NCBI RefSeq assembly: GCF_000835495.1
Contig: NW_015622541.1
Coordinates: 6,448,001 to 6,512,000, forward strand
Length of the DNA: 64,000 nucleotides
Direction of reading: 5' to 3'
From: Cladophialophora immunda
Lineage: Eukaryota > Ascomycota > Eurotiomycetes > Chaetothyriales > Herpotrichiellaceae
Shown here one piece after another: positions 44,236 through 55,328 of the stretch. Every line of letters begins with the position of its first letter. Within the stretch, counting starts at the first letter, position 1. A program made the position numbers and the translations under genes. The notes under the pieces are model-generated. The model did no database searches. It was not told the origin of the DNA and was given only the letters and a program-made list of their open reading frames with translations.

Positions 44236-46249
44236 CTAGACGGTTGCTGTCGAGTGCCCATTCAGAAGTCCTTCTGGCACGGGCGGGAAATCGATGTTCT
44301 CCGGATTAAGATACTCGGCTCTGTCCAAGCCTTCCTGGCGCTCGGCGACGGTCCAGCCATCCCCTAACCATGCCGCGTCGTTGTCGTGTACCATTTCGTA
44401 CTCGTAGTCCTCCCATCGCGGGTGTTGCAAGACTTGCAGGCAATGCAGCGAAGAGCCTGTCGAAGATTTTGGTCAGTGCTTGTTCAAGGACGAGGAAGGC
44501 CGCAGTTAACTGGTCGTTCTCACCTGGCCATAAAGCGGAGACTTTGCCGTCGACAGTGCCGCCCTTGTACCACGAGCGGCAGGGCAAGGTGAAGACCGTG
44601 TCGGCAAAGTAGTCCAGGCTGTACTGGTAAAAGGTCTCGACGGCCCTGGACTTTGCTTCGATGGAGCGGATCGCCTCTCGCTGCATCTTTTGGATGGCCG
44701 CGCAGACATAGTCGCCGATCCGCTCGAGAACGATGCTAAGACTGCCTGTGCCTAGGGCGGTCGAGGGACCGAGCGACATGAACATGTTAGGAAATTCGTC
44801 GGTCGTCACGCCGATGTAGGTCTTGGGGTATTCTGCCCATTTCTCGGCCAGGAGACGCCCCTGGCGTCCGATGATGGGGAAGCGGCCTGTCCATGTGGTA
44901 TCGAAGCCCGTGGCGCAGATGAGGGCGTCGACTGCGCGAGTAGTGCCGTCTTTGGTCACGACGCCTTCCTCGGTGACGTGGGCAATTTCGGTGGTGATGA
45001 AGTCGACATTGCTTTTGGTCAGAGCCGTGAGATATCCCGGTCCCGGCGTCAGTCGTCGACATGCTGGCGGAAAGTCGGGGACGAGCTTGTCTAAAATTTC
45101 TGGTTTCGCTGCCAGCTTGGCCGCCATGCTCTTCTTGAAGGACGCCGAGGCATCCTGGGAGAGCGCCCCCCGAAATGTGATGCCATGGAAAGACTGGAGT
45201 TCTTGTTCAATCTCTGGCCCCCTAAGGTCAGTTTTCATTGGGGTTGTTTTTTTGGGCGCTCTAGATGTCAAGACTTACTTTTCCTGTAGGCGTGATAAAA
45301 CTCTGGATCGTCGAGAAATTGTTGGATCTCCTCTTCACTGAATCGAACTGGTATTTTCATCAGTGGTTCATCGCTGGTCTAACCATGGGGTGGGCTTCTC
45401 CTACAATTGGCCTCTTCCGAAGTGTGCTTTTCCACTTCGCTCGGAGCGAATGGCGGCGAGATCCATGTACGGCCTCGAACATAGTTGTCGAGTCTCTTCA
45501 CTTTTGGCTGCAGACAAGGAACTATCTGAATGGCACTGGATCCAGAGCCGATCACAGCCACCGTCTTGTTCTGCCTCGATCGTCAGTGATGCCCTGTAAC
45601 TGTGAAGGGCAACCAGTTTCAGCTTACAGTCGGGTCCCAGTTTTCGTCCCAGTTTGCGCTGTGAAGCAGCTCGCCCTTGAAATCGTGCAGGCCCTTGATC
45701 TGAGGCCACTTCCACTCATTCAAAGCGCCGATGCAGTTGTACAGTACATCTGCGGTGTCCTCGAAGATCTCTCCCGAATCGGTTCGACAGAGCTTGACGT
45801 ACCACTTGGATGCGGATTCGTCGAACCGTGCCTCGATGACTTTGGTGTTGAGCTTGACATACTTGTTCACTCCATATTTGGCTGCCACGCCTTTCCAGTA
45901 GTTGTGGATGTCTCTGCCCGAAGCATAGAATTCCGGCCATCTCGGGTTGGGCTCAAAGGTTAACTGATACGAGTGTGCTGGAATGTCTGTCCTCGCATCT
46001 GGGTCAACGCTGTTTCAACCACAGGGAGTGATCAGAGATGGCGAGCCTACCACAAGCGATGCCAGGATATCTGTTTTCAAACCATGTCCCGCCAACGTCT
46101 GGATTCTTGTCATAGATGACGAGGTCGAGGTTGGGAATACGCTGAGGAAAGCGGATTCCGGCGATGATTCCAGAAACTCCAGCGCCAATGACCATGACTT
46201 TGATGGGCCGAAGATCATTGATCGAACGGCGCTCTACTGCCGCCCCCAT
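44236..46249 (-). CDS. Flavin-binding monooxygenase, Baeyer-Villiger type (BVMO-3)
   Basis: Six exons: 46249-46051, 45986-45628, 45570-45405, 45347-45279, 45213-44524 and 44456-44236, giving 567 residues. FAD motif VMVIGAGVSGIIAGIRF comes early (about residue 20), then DVGGTWFENRYPGIACDIPA. The fingerprint is FKGELLHSANWDE (FxGxxxHxxxW), with NADPH motif VAVIGSGSSAIQIV. CRRLTPGPGYL, LICATGFDT and CRSWYKGG are shared with BVMO-1-type enzymes. It lacks the N-terminal extension of BVMO-1 and has different intron positions. Divergent from MFS (C), which may import its substrate (inference). Start at 46249 is the first ATG in frame. Confidence 0.92.
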
Positions 46250-46872
46250 TCTAACCGGTTTCCTGATCAATTGTGGCTCGTGAAAAGGCGGAAAATAGGT
46301 TCTGTATTTGTCACAAGAGGTCTATTCTCTATGCAGGGATGTAATGGAATAATATATCAATATTAGGGCTATGATTGAACTTGACGCAAATCGCGTATGG
46401 TGTCCTACTCGTAGTGGAAGGAGAGGGTAGTTTCATACGGTGCAAGGATCCGATAAAGGGCAGCCCTTCAGTAGAATTGGAGGCTTGAAGACAGGAGGAC
46501 CAGGCACGAGGCTACCCGAAGTGGATCCCGGACTCCTGATCGGGCAGCCTCGTTTCGGCTACATCCGATCCGGCCGGATCTGAAGCAACAGAACCTCATC
46601 GGGAGCGTATGTGGTATCAACAGCTTCTGAGCAGCAGATTCAGTGGAAACTGGACAGATTCATAGGTCTCTCCCGGGTTGGATCCGCTTGTTCTACCCAG
46701 AGTACCAAATATGTCTTCCCCGGGCACTACCCCGACAATCAGCCCAGAACCCGCACAGCCTGATGCCAACTAGAATGTGCTCTTTTAAATCTACCCTTAC
46801 ATCCCTTCCTCGTCTGAGATGTTCATATCTTAATCTCTCAGAGACTATCGTTGTTCAGAGCTGTTGCCCAAG
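46250..46872. promoter_or_regulatory. Shared promoter BVMO-3 / MFS (C) with 14-bp palindrome
   Basis: 623 bp. Perfect palindrome GATCCGGCCGGATC at 46567-46580, made of inverted CCGG halves. CGAGGCT (46507-46513) pairs with AGCCTCG (46546-46552) around a CCCGGA-containing core. Good candidate regulator-binding region. Confidence 0.55.
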
Positions 46873-48990
46873 ATGTTGAATTTCCCTGGCAAACTACGTG
46901 GCACCGCCCTGCAGGCTGCGATCACCTTCGCCTGCTCATCCGGCTTCTTCCTGTTTGGCTATGACCAGGGAGTGTTCTCTGGAGTGATTGTCACCCCATA
47001 CTTTCTAGACACTTTCCACAATCCCAAGGCTGGCCTCTTGGGCACCATCAATGCGCTGTATGATATTGGCGGTGCGGTAGGTGCCATCATCTGCATGTTA
47101 TTTGGGCACACTCTTGGTCGCAAGAAAACCATCGTCCTGGGCTGCATTATCGCAACTATTGGATCCATTGTGCTCGGTACAGCCAAGACGATATCACAGT
47201 TGATCGTGGGGCGTAAGTTTCTGTGTCCGCTGAGCTCATTGACGATGGATATTTGTGGCTGATCTGGCGTTCCAGGCATTGTTACTGGCGTGGGAGTTGG
47301 CCAACTCACATCTACCATCGGCATATATCAGGCCGAGACCGCCAAAGGTACGATAATACCCTTGGAGATTTATTGCAGTCGGCCCTTTGTGCTGAATTCT
47401 GTTGCAAAAGCGAACCACCGTGGCATGCTGATGTCCATTGAATTGACCTTTTGCGCCCTTGGACTGTTTCTGGCCCAGTGGATCAACTATGGCTACGGCT
47501 CAGACAACACCGCTGCCGCATTTGAGGTGCCGTGCTTCTTTCAGCTCGTGTTCCTCGGCGCAACACTTTCCGTCCTGCCGTTCCTGCCCGAGTCGCCTCG
47601 CTGGCTGGTTGCCAAAGGGAAAATGGAAGAGGCCCGGCAATCGCTAGTCCAACTGGGTGACAAGGACACGACACCTGATAGCGCGGAGATTACGAAGACC
47701 ATGACCGAGATGGAGGAGGTTGCTCGGTTGGAGAACATCAGCGGCATTCTGTGGTTCAAGAGTCTGGTAAGAGGCGGTCATTCAAAACCTGAACACCATT
47801 GCGTAGACTAATGCTTGCGGTCTCATCAGTTCAAGAGCGGTCCGAGTCAGAATGGGAAGCGAGTTCTCCTATCATGTCTCAGCAATTCCTTTCAACAGCT
47901 CACTGGGGTAGGCTTTGGATCGGTGCCTGTTTCTTTGACCTCTTTCTTCCATGCTAACCGGCCGCGTACTTAGATTAACTCGGTTACCTATTACGTTCCG
48001 ACGCTGCTCATCACCTTCATTGGTGTAGCACGAGAAGACGCGCTGTGGATTGGTGGGCTGATCTCCGTCATTTCCGTGATATCGTCGTTGATTGTACGTC
48101 CTGCCGTTGGACCCTCTAGACTACGTTGTTCTAGAGCACGAAATCCTTTGCTTATCAGGTCAATAGCCAGTGTTCACCATCGACAAATTCGGCCGCAAGG
48201 GATTTATGATTGTGGGAGCCGCTGGCCAGGCGATTTGCTTCTTCATCGTGGCCGGGGTATTCGCCAACCTGCCGCCGGAGTCCTCGCCCTCGGCACGGAC
48301 CTATGGCATCGTCATTGTCAGCTTCATTTACATCTATTTCGCCATTTTCAGCTCCTGCTGGCTAGGCCCGTCCTGGGCGTACGCTCCGGAGATTCTCCCC
48401 CTAAAAGGAAGAGCTCACGGCATGGGACTTTCCGTTGGTAAGCACAGACATATCTTCTCCCAACCACGCTGTGGAGAGCCCCGAATCACTGACCATGGTG
48501 ACTCGCAGTTTGTTACTGGATCCTCAACTTCTTGATTGGTAAGTGTTGCCTCAACAAAAACATCCTACTCTTCACGTCTAGGAGCGGGCGATAGTAACGT
48601 GCTGTTTCCCTAGTCGAGATCACGCCTCCAGCTTTGCAAAACATTTCGTGGAAGTACTATGTTATCCTCGGAGTCTTCAACGCCATATTCGTCCCCGTTC
48701 TCGCATTTTTCTTCGTCGAGACCAAAGGCAAGAGTTTGGAAGATCTCGGTATGTCTCGATCCTGTCGAAGCTATCGAGCGGAGACTGACTAGGTGTTCTT
48801 TTCGGGGTCATTAGACATTTACTTTGCAGAGCGCTACCATGGCGGTGCAGAGTGGCACGACGTCGAGAATGCCGTTCGCGCCGAGCATGCCCAACAGGAG
48901 GCTCTGAAGGACAAAGAGGCTGCCACAGAGCACTCTGAGAAGGCGCTGCATGAGCTTGTCCAACCATATTCCGGCGATCTAGAGAGGTAA
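46873..48990 (+). CDS. MFS sugar-porter family transporter (C)
   Basis: Multi-exon gene from MLNFPGKLRGTALQAAITFA. Landmarks are GYDQGVFSGVIVTPYF (helix 1), FGHTLGRKKTIVLG, GVGVGQLTSTIGIYQAE, HRGMLMSIELTF, PESPRWLVAKGK, NSFQQLTG joined to INSVTYYVPTL, and DKFGRKGFMIVGA. APEILPLKGRAHGMGLSVG joins VCYWILNFLI and then VEITPPALQNISWKYYV, followed by FFVETKGKSLEDLD. The charged C-terminal tail ends YSGDLER. Classical fungal hexose/polyol-type sugar porter with 12 helices, in the plasma membrane. Last exons are joined near 48750-48816. Head to head with BVMO-3. Confidence 0.9.
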
Positions 48991-49692
48991 TCTCGCTCAA
49001 AAAGTTGTATATCAGGGGGTCCTCTGAGAGACTATTGGCTTGGGCGGGTGATATCTTAGGAGGCCCGCCTGCGGACAATCCCACGTCGAGATGGAAAACC
49101 GTGCATACGTGCTTTCAAACAAATGTACTCGGTACAAAATGCGACACTGGGTCCTGAGGACGTGTCAGGGAAATTTCGATTCAAAGTACCGCGAAGGGAC
49201 TCGACGCCCGAGCCGAAGAAAAGGCGTCACGATATAAGTCCCACCGAGGAACAACCCTTGGTCATAAAGACAGTTTCGATCGATGGGAACTGCATTATTC
49301 TCCCCATGGCTCATGTATTTTTGAGCTGGTTAGAGCGTCGAGCCGTAAAAATGCTCTAGAGGATGATCGAAGTTGTTTGCTACAACGCCGTGCCTCACGG
49401 TCCAATGCGGCTTAAACACCTTGCGCGTCGTGTGAGACCTTTGGCCCATGACTAACGACATGCTCGAGACGGAAAGGGAGACTTACTACGCTTGTATTGT
49501 GCACTGGAGTAGATTCGGGCACCCAGCATTCAGCTTTGATAACATCGTGAGCTGGGAGGTCGGACATGTCCGCATCCAGACGCCCATAAATAAGCCTCTG
49601 ATCCAGTGTAATCACGACAAGGATGAGTAGAGCTCCTGGATTGTAAGAGACGGCATTCCGAAGACTAGAATCGGTGGCATTCTCGAGCGACG
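48991..49692. other. Intergenic, no gene recognised
   Basis: 702 bp at the right border of the enzyme island. Short frames only, no motif recognised. Confidence 0.5.
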
Positions 49693-50652
49693 ATGTCTGT
49701 CCCTCAGTCCAACGAGGAACGCTTGAAAGCGAGGAAGCCGTTGCCTCCTCCTCAACCCGCATATCTACCCACCGCCGGTTCCCCCCTGACGGTCGACCAG
49801 GAGCTGTATCAGTCTATTCAGCAAAGTCCCAGGGAACTTGTCGAGTCATTTGTCTTGCCTATCCGTTCAGGTCGTGCTTGGAAGGCTCCAGCCAAGAGTA
49901 TTATCAGAATCAGCACGCCTGAGGGGCCTCAAGTTGGTAGGGGAAACAATTTCTGTATAAGCATTCGCGCTCTGACACGGTCCGCAGGGGACTTGAATAT
50001 CTGGAATGCGAGTAACCCTCGCGAGAGATTCTGGGCGTCTCGGACAAAACAGCTCCACTCGTCACACGTAACAACAGGTGATCGCCTCTGGTCCTGCCTA
50101 CCGTATATGCGTCCATTGTGCACCATCATCTCCGATTCCCTCTCTTGGTACGGAGTGGATGAGACCGGAGGAAGAGTTCATGACCTTCTTGGCACCAGAT
50201 GCGACCCCTATATCAACACCCTACTCTCAGGACCAGAGGCGTCGTACGACTATCATTGCCACTCCAACCTCACAAGAGCTGTCTTGCCTTTCGGTCTCAA
50301 CGAATCAGATGTTCACGACGTGATCAACCTGTTCCAGGTAACGGGTCTGGATTCGCAGGGCAGATACTTCATGAATCCGTGCCCTGCGCGACCGGGCGAC
50401 TATATCGAATTTTTCGCCGAGCAGGATCTCCTGATGGCTCTGTCAACGTGCCCGGGTGGAGATCTTTCCTTGTGGGGCTTTGGAAGTGACAGTGAGAAGG
50501 AAATGATCAAATGCTGCAGACCACTAAAAGTCGAGGTCTTTAAACTGGCCGAAGAAAGCAAGATTTTGGCCGGAAAGTGGCAACCTGCGGGACGTCCAGA
50601 TTACCAAGGCGTCCATGGCATGATAGTGCCAGAAGGCGAAGTGAGAACATAG
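49693..50652 (+). CDS. DUF1989 / urea carboxylase-associated family protein
   Basis: Open frame from MSVPQSNEERLKARKPLPPP to EGEVRT. A 51-nt stretch at 49937-49987 has GTAGGG and GCAG ends and interrupts the family pattern, so the spliced product is probably 302 residues (PEGPQVGDLNIWNAS). Family landmarks are RFWASRTKQLHSSHVTTGDRL, the YDYHCHSNLT block, FGLNESDVHDVINLF and ARPGDYIEFFAEQDLLMALS. The family is found with urea carboxylase and amine metabolism in bacteria and is of unclear function in fungi. Cytosolic. It may be part of the island edge or ordinary nitrogen metabolism. Confidence 0.85.
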   Translation: MSVPQSNEERLKARKPLPPPQPAYLPTAGSPLTVDQELYQSIQQSPRELVESFVLPIRSGRAWKAPAKSIIRISTPEGPQVGRGNNFCISIRALTRSAGDLNIWNASNPRERFWASRTKQLHSSHVTTGDRLWSCLPYMRPLCTIISDSLSWYGVDETGGRVHDLLGTRCDPYINTLLSGPEASYDYHCHSNLTRAVLPFGLNESDVHDVINLFQVTGLDSQGRYFMNPCPARPGDYIEFFAEQDLLMALSTCPGGDLSLWGFGSDSEKEMIKCCRPLKVEVFKLAEESKILAGKWQPAGRPDYQGVHGMIVPEGEVRT

Positions 50653-50749
50653 TCCAATCTCTCGGGCTAGGCTTGTGAGTCTTGCATAGCCAGAATGTGT
50701 TTCAGCGACCAGCCATTTCCTGTTCACCTGTGGTGCCTGTCACTTGACT

Positions 50750-52186
50750 TTACTTGTTAAAAACGACGTTCATGGCGTCCTCAAGGATGGCAAGCCCTCT
50801 GTTGATCTCTTCGTGCGAGATAACAAGAGGCGGAACGATTCGTATAACACCATCTCCAGCCGTGATAACGAGAAGACCTCGCTCTCGTGCGGCAGTAATG
50901 ATCTCAGTTGCCTTGTCCTTTGCGGAGTCGCTTAACTGGTAACCGACAATGAGACCCTTGCCCCTGACTTCTGAGAGGACACCGGGGAACTTTTCCTTCA
51001 TGGTTTCGAAGGCGCTGAAAAAGAGGGTCGACTTAATTCGAACTTCTTCCTGTAGTTGAGCCTTGGCGAGACGGCCGAAGACGTGATGAGCGACTCGACA
51101 GGCCAAGGGATTGCCACCGAAGGTTGTCCCATGGTCGCCCGTCTTGATGTACGGTGCCACGGTCTTGCCTGACACGAGTGTTGCCCCAATGGGAATGCCG
51201 TTCCCCAAGGCTTTGGCCGTTGTCAGGATGTCGGGGTGCACACCGGACGCAGTATAGGCCCAGAGATCTCCAGTCCTTGACAAGCCACACTGGATCTCGT
51301 CAAAGATCAGAATCGCACCAACTTCGTCACACCGCTTGCGGAGGGCTTGGAGAAACTCAGGGGTCGCAACATTGACACCCCCTTCACCCTGGATTGGTTC
51401 AACGATCACTCCCGCAGTGTTCTCGTTGATCAGCTCTTGGACACCCGCAACGTCGTTGAACTTTCCGTAACGGAACCCAGACAGCATGGGACCGAACGGG
51501 GACTGGTATTTCTTATTTGGAGTGGCTGAGAGTGATCCATACGTGCGCCCATGGAAAGAGCCATGAAATGACACAATGTCTCTCTGCTTTGACTCCGGAT
51601 CTTTTGCATATATGACCTTCCGAGCAAATTTTAACGCAGCCTCATTGGCCTCCGAGCCAGAGTTCGAGATGAAGACTTGAGTCAGAGGCGAGCCGGGCGA
51701 CTGCTTCTGCGTCTCCTCGATCAGGGATTTGGAGAGGGTGGGGGTCCAGGGGTTGTGATAGAGGTTGGACGCATGGATCAATCGCTGTGCTTGGTGGGCA
51801 ATCAGTCTTGTGATTTCAGGATCGTTATGACCCAGAGAAGTAACCGCTATGCCAGCAGTGAAGTCCAGATACTGTCTGTTTTCATTATCGTACAAAGTAC
51901 ACCCTTCTCCTTGCACCATCATTGGTGGGGGTCGAACGTAGGTAGGGACCATGTACGGAGTAGACTGATTCAAAAAGGTCGCCGTCGGCGAGTCGGAGGA
52001 AGGGTCTGGGTTGGGCACAGAGGTTTCATGCCGAATCTGAGTTTCATCTTGGACGGGTATGCTGGAAGACGTGGGCACAGCAGCTGCACTGGCATATCGT
52101 CGCCAACTAAGTGAAGCTCGCTGTGAAGGAGCAGCGAGCTTGGAAAGGTGAGAGCATGCTAGCCTCTTGCTCAATGAGAACGCCAT
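50750..52186 (-). CDS. ARG8: Acetylornithine aminotransferase, mitochondrial
   Basis: Intronless, 478 residues from [20 protein letters not shown]. The Arg/Ser-rich start is a mitochondrial presequence (to about residue 40). Class III PLP aminotransferase motifs: [77 protein letters not shown] and PLP lysine in [16 protein letters not shown]. It transfers the amino group from glutamate to N-acetylglutamate semialdehyde in ornithine and arginine synthesis in the matrix. A primary metabolism gene, so it marks the start of core genome on this side. Confidence 0.95.
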   Translation of the reverse strand: MAFSLSKRLACSHLSKLAAPSQRASLSWRRYASAAAVPTSSSIPVQDETQIRHETSVPNPDPSSDSPTATFLNQSTPYMVPTYVRPPPMMVQGEGCTLYDNENRQYLDFTAGIAVTSLGHNDPEITRLIAHQAQRLIHASNLYHNPWTPTLSKSLIEETQKQSPGSPLTQVFISNSGSEANEAALKFARKVIYAKDPESKQRDIVSFHGSFHGRTYGSLSATPNKKYQSPFGPMLSGFRYGKFNDVAGVQELINENTAGVIVEPIQGEGGVNVATPEFLQALRKRCDEVGAILIFDEIQCGLSRTGDLWAYTASGVHPDILTTAKALGNGIPIGATLVSGKTVAPYIKTGDHGTTFGGNPLACRVAHHVFGRLAKAQLQEEVRIKSTLFFSAFETMKEKFPGVLSEVRGKGLIVGYQLSDSAKDKATEIITAARERGLLVITAGDGVIRIVPPLVISHEEINRGLAILEDAMNVVFNK

Positions 52187-53251
52187 TTTGCAGTCAGAGA
52201 TAACGGCAACGACAACAATATCAGAGAAGTTTCTCACTTCGCTAGAGCAGTATTAAAAGAACCCAGCCTAAGGAGAGAACTGGGAACTTGTTTAGGTCTA
52301 TTGGAGAATTTTCTTTGAGTCACACTGAAGTCACTGCTTTTTTTTTCCTGGACTATTTTTTGGAGGCGCAAATGCGGGGAAATCCGGCCAGCGGCGAGAG
52401 TTGTGAGGCGTGAGGCCGATTTCCTGTGCCAGGCTGGGCGCAGGCAGATTCCACCACTGTACGGAGTATCTTGCACCAATCTCCTTCTCCTTCATCCCAG
52501 TCCGACCTGAATCCCTCGGGCGCTCTCTCCCATCGGAAACAACTGGCATCGTCCCTGTCATGAGCTCAATCTCCATCTGAGACCACGGCATTCCAGACCC
52601 AGGAGAATTACGAAGCTCTAAATGCAGGCTATGCAAGGGATTCCTTCACCATTATGCCATTGAGAACTCAACCGATGGTCCCTCCAACCAGCTCAGATGC
52701 CATCCGGATGTCAGTGACATATCCCGAGCTTGTCTCAAGCCACAGCCGCTCTATCGGGCCTCCTTGCAATGTCAACTGCATCGAATACGAGGGTCCAGCC
52801 TTGCCTGAACTCGAGTCCCTGATTCAGATGAGCCGTCCACATCTGGAGCCTGATGGCGCTCGCTGAGCGGGTCTCGCAATGCGAAAAGTCTTCCTCGCGA
52901 AGCAATATGGGCCAGTATGTTACACATGTCCAGATTGGACCGAAAGAATCATGCTCTAGACGTCTATTTTTGCTCAAATCCTTTTTTGAACCCCCTTGTC
53001 CGGTCTCGATTTGTCTGAGATTGTTTACAATTGCTTGGGCATGGGTGGTGAGCATGAATGTGCTGACCCCTTTCTTGTCTTGTACTGTTGTCGTTTTCGA
53101 AAAGAATTAAAAGGGCTCGATTTCCCCTACAATTCAGTGTTGTATCTCTCCTCAACCCTTGAACACAGACATCTTCGGGATTCAGTCAAGCACTCAACCA
53201 ACCTACCCATTACATCGTTGGCTTAAAGCGATTTTCGAAATACATTCCGCC
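52187..53251. other. Intergenic, no gene recognised
   Basis: 1.07 kb between the ARG8 start and the secreted protein start. Contains a T9 tract near 52338. No ORF with recognisable content. Confidence 0.5.
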
Positions 53252-54124
53252 ATGAGGTCTCTTCTTTTCGCTCTCGGTGCCTGTGCGCCTTTTGTGGCTG
53301 CCAACCCGTTCGGTTCTGGCTCATTCTTCGAGCGCGGTGTTTGTGCTGCTGATAACTGCGCAAGGTATGGACCGATGACCTTCTGATGGTCGAAGCTAAC
53401 AGCTGTCAGGGCTGTCACGGGCACAGCTGCTCAGCCACCTCTTGCGACCCGGCAGGCAGATTGCTCAGCTTTCTTCAGTCCAGTACCTTCTCCGACAGTC
53501 CCAGCCTACGCTTCGGCCTGCAGCGGAGCTACTCGCTATAGCAGCGCCTGCTCTTGCCTCGGGGTCACGGCGCCGACGTATACTTGCGTCAGCCCAGCAC
53601 AAGCCACCAACATCGTCAACACCTTTGCCTCATTCTTGACGAATCCGCAAGCTCCAGACTTTGCGACGAAGGCGAACGCACTGTTGGCGGATAACTTCAC
53701 CGACACCAGCGACTCCATCAACTTCCTGGCTGGCTATCCAGTAAGTCTCTTTCGAAAGTTTTGAAATGAATATGTATTCACAACTTGGTAGCTTGGTGGC
53801 GTGACATTCCCAAGCAAGGCCGCTTTCATCGGTGGACAAGGAGCACAGCCACCGATTCCGACCCTGACGACGCTCGATATCTTCTTTTCCTGCAACAAGA
53901 TTGCCTGGCGATGGCTCGCTCAGGGCATCGGCTCCAACAAATATGAGGTCAAGGGCATCGACACTTTTACAATTACACCGTGGGGCCAGATTAGTCAAGT
54001 TTTTGCGGAATTCAACAGTGGAGCTTGGGCTGCAGATCTCGCCAGTGCCTCGTCATCGTCAGGCTCATCAAGCACGCCGACGACGACTACGACGAGCACA
54101 ACACCCACTACGACAGTGGCCTGA
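53252..54124 (+). CDS. Secreted protein with NTF2-like domain and Ser/Thr tail
   Basis: Three exons, 53252-53364, 53410-53740 and 53792-54124, giving 258 residues. Signal peptide MRSLLFALGACAPFVAANP. A Cys-rich segment follows (CAADNCARAV, DCSAFF, ACSGATRYSSACSCLG), with paired Cys suggesting disulfides. An NTF2/SnoaL-like fold runs from about 105 to 230 (TNIVNTFASFLTNP, LDIFFSCNKIAWRW, QISQVFAEFNSGAW). The end is a Ser/Thr run (SSSSGSSSTPTTTTT), probably O-glycosylated. No GPI hydrophobic tail follows. Extracellular; substrate or role unknown. Confidence 0.85.
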
Positions 54125-54644
54125 ATGGAGGTCTTCTGTGGATGGCCCTCTCACCGAGGGTATGGAGCTTGATTTGATCTAGTTCTTGATAGAGATGGTT
54201 GTATTTCGCTTCTTTTCTGTGAGAAGGCATCATAGAGCAGTAATGCCCTAGACATTTGTCTGAATCTTCAGCTCTGATACCTATTATCCGATTTGCACTT
54301 GACCCAAGATTTCCTTCCTGTATTTTCTCGTTGTCTCTTCCGATTCCCGTATCATCGGTGGCACGTACCAACGCTATGGTTCCCGAAGAACAGCCGGTGC
54401 AGTTTCCGAAAATCCACTGGAATCCCTCTCCAACGTTGTAACTGCCATTAAATTTCCCATCTGCGAAGAATTCTTGCAGATCTGTGAGCCCAACCCTCTT
54501 CATACGAGCTGCGAAGGAAGAGGCCCTCAACTATCTGCATCACTCGAAAAGAAAGAGAGGAAGAAAGACACACCCCCTCGCCTCCTTCAAAGTCCATTAC
54601 CGCTCTATCCGGCCACGAACGACGACGACCACCCCAAAAAGAAA
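54125..54644. other. Intergenic
   Basis: 520 bp. Nothing recognised except a purine-rich stretch (AAAAGAAAGAGAGGAAGAAA) at 54547-54566 near the next start. Confidence 0.45.
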
Positions 54645-55328
54645 ATGAAGCGCGCCGCCACATACCCTTTACGCTCTGCTCCCCTCTGCGCCGCTCCCCG
54701 CGCCCACCTCTTCACCGTGCCGCGGTCAATCTCAAGCTCAAAATCAAGCTCCAGTACACATGTCCTTCCGTGTCCGTGCGCATACCCGGGCCTGACCCGC
54801 AGCAGCGCCCGCCAGCTGAGCCACTCCGCGCGGCTGAGGAAAGACGACGAGACGTCGCCATCGTCGACGGGCGCCTCGCCGTTCAGTTTCCGCGGCATGC
54901 CCGCGCCGCCACGGCTGCCCAAGGAGGAGCAGGAGATCTTCGAGGCGCTGCAGCGCCAGTCGACAGGGGCGTTCTCGACGCCTCGGACGGAGCGGAGCAC
55001 ACCGCCGCCGCGGCCGCAGATCAACCAGTCGCCCGACTCGTCGGCCTCAGAGCGAGACGACGCGCAGGCCACGGTCGATGAGCGCGTCGACAGGATTGCC
55101 TCGAGCAGCGGCGGTCCGGGCGACGGACAGCAGGACTCTTATGACCACGTGATCGATGCGAGGGGTTCGGGAGAAGAATTACATCCTAACTTGGTCAGAG
55201 GGGCGCAGCCCGAGTTTGAGGGAGAGAGGAACCCAAAGACCGGGGAGATTGGCGGACCCAAGAACGAGCCGCTGAGATGGGGCCCCAGCGGAGAGTGGAC
55301 GTATAACGGGAGGGCTACGGATTTTTAG
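54645..55328 (+). CDS. SDHAF4: Succinate dehydrogenase assembly factor 4 (DUF1674), mitochondrial
   Basis: Intronless, 227 residues from the first in-frame ATG. Mitochondrial presequence rich in Arg/Ser/Ala (MKRAATYPLRSAPLCAAPRA). A long low-complexity middle follows. The C-terminal conserved block is RNPKTGEIGGPKNEPLRWG, then GEWTYNGRATDF at the very end, matching the SDHAF4/Sdh8 signature (NP.TGE.GGP..EP.R.GDW...GR.TDF). The protein shields flavinylated Sdh1 during complex II assembly in the matrix. The low-complexity middle makes it longer than the yeast protein. Confident by the C-terminal motif. Confidence 0.9.
   Translation: MKRAATYPLRSAPLCAAPRAHLFTVPRSISSSKSSSSTHVLPCPCAYPGLTRSSARQLSHSARLRKDDETSPSSTGASPFSFRGMPAPPRLPKEEQEIFEALQRQSTGAFSTPRTERSTPPPRPQINQSPDSSASERDDAQATVDERVDRIASSSGGPGDGQQDSYDHVIDARGSGEELHPNLVRGAQPEFEGERNPKTGEIGGPKNEPLRWGPSGEWTYNGRATDF

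Noticed and set aside
45265..45963. 232-codon plus-strand frame opposite BVMO-3
   Set aside because: Crosses confirmed splice sites of BVMO-3 and has no recognisable family.
48793..48990. Separate small gene with sequence starting DIYFAERYHGG
   Set aside because: This is the last exon of MFS (C), continuing from the KGKSLEDL motif.
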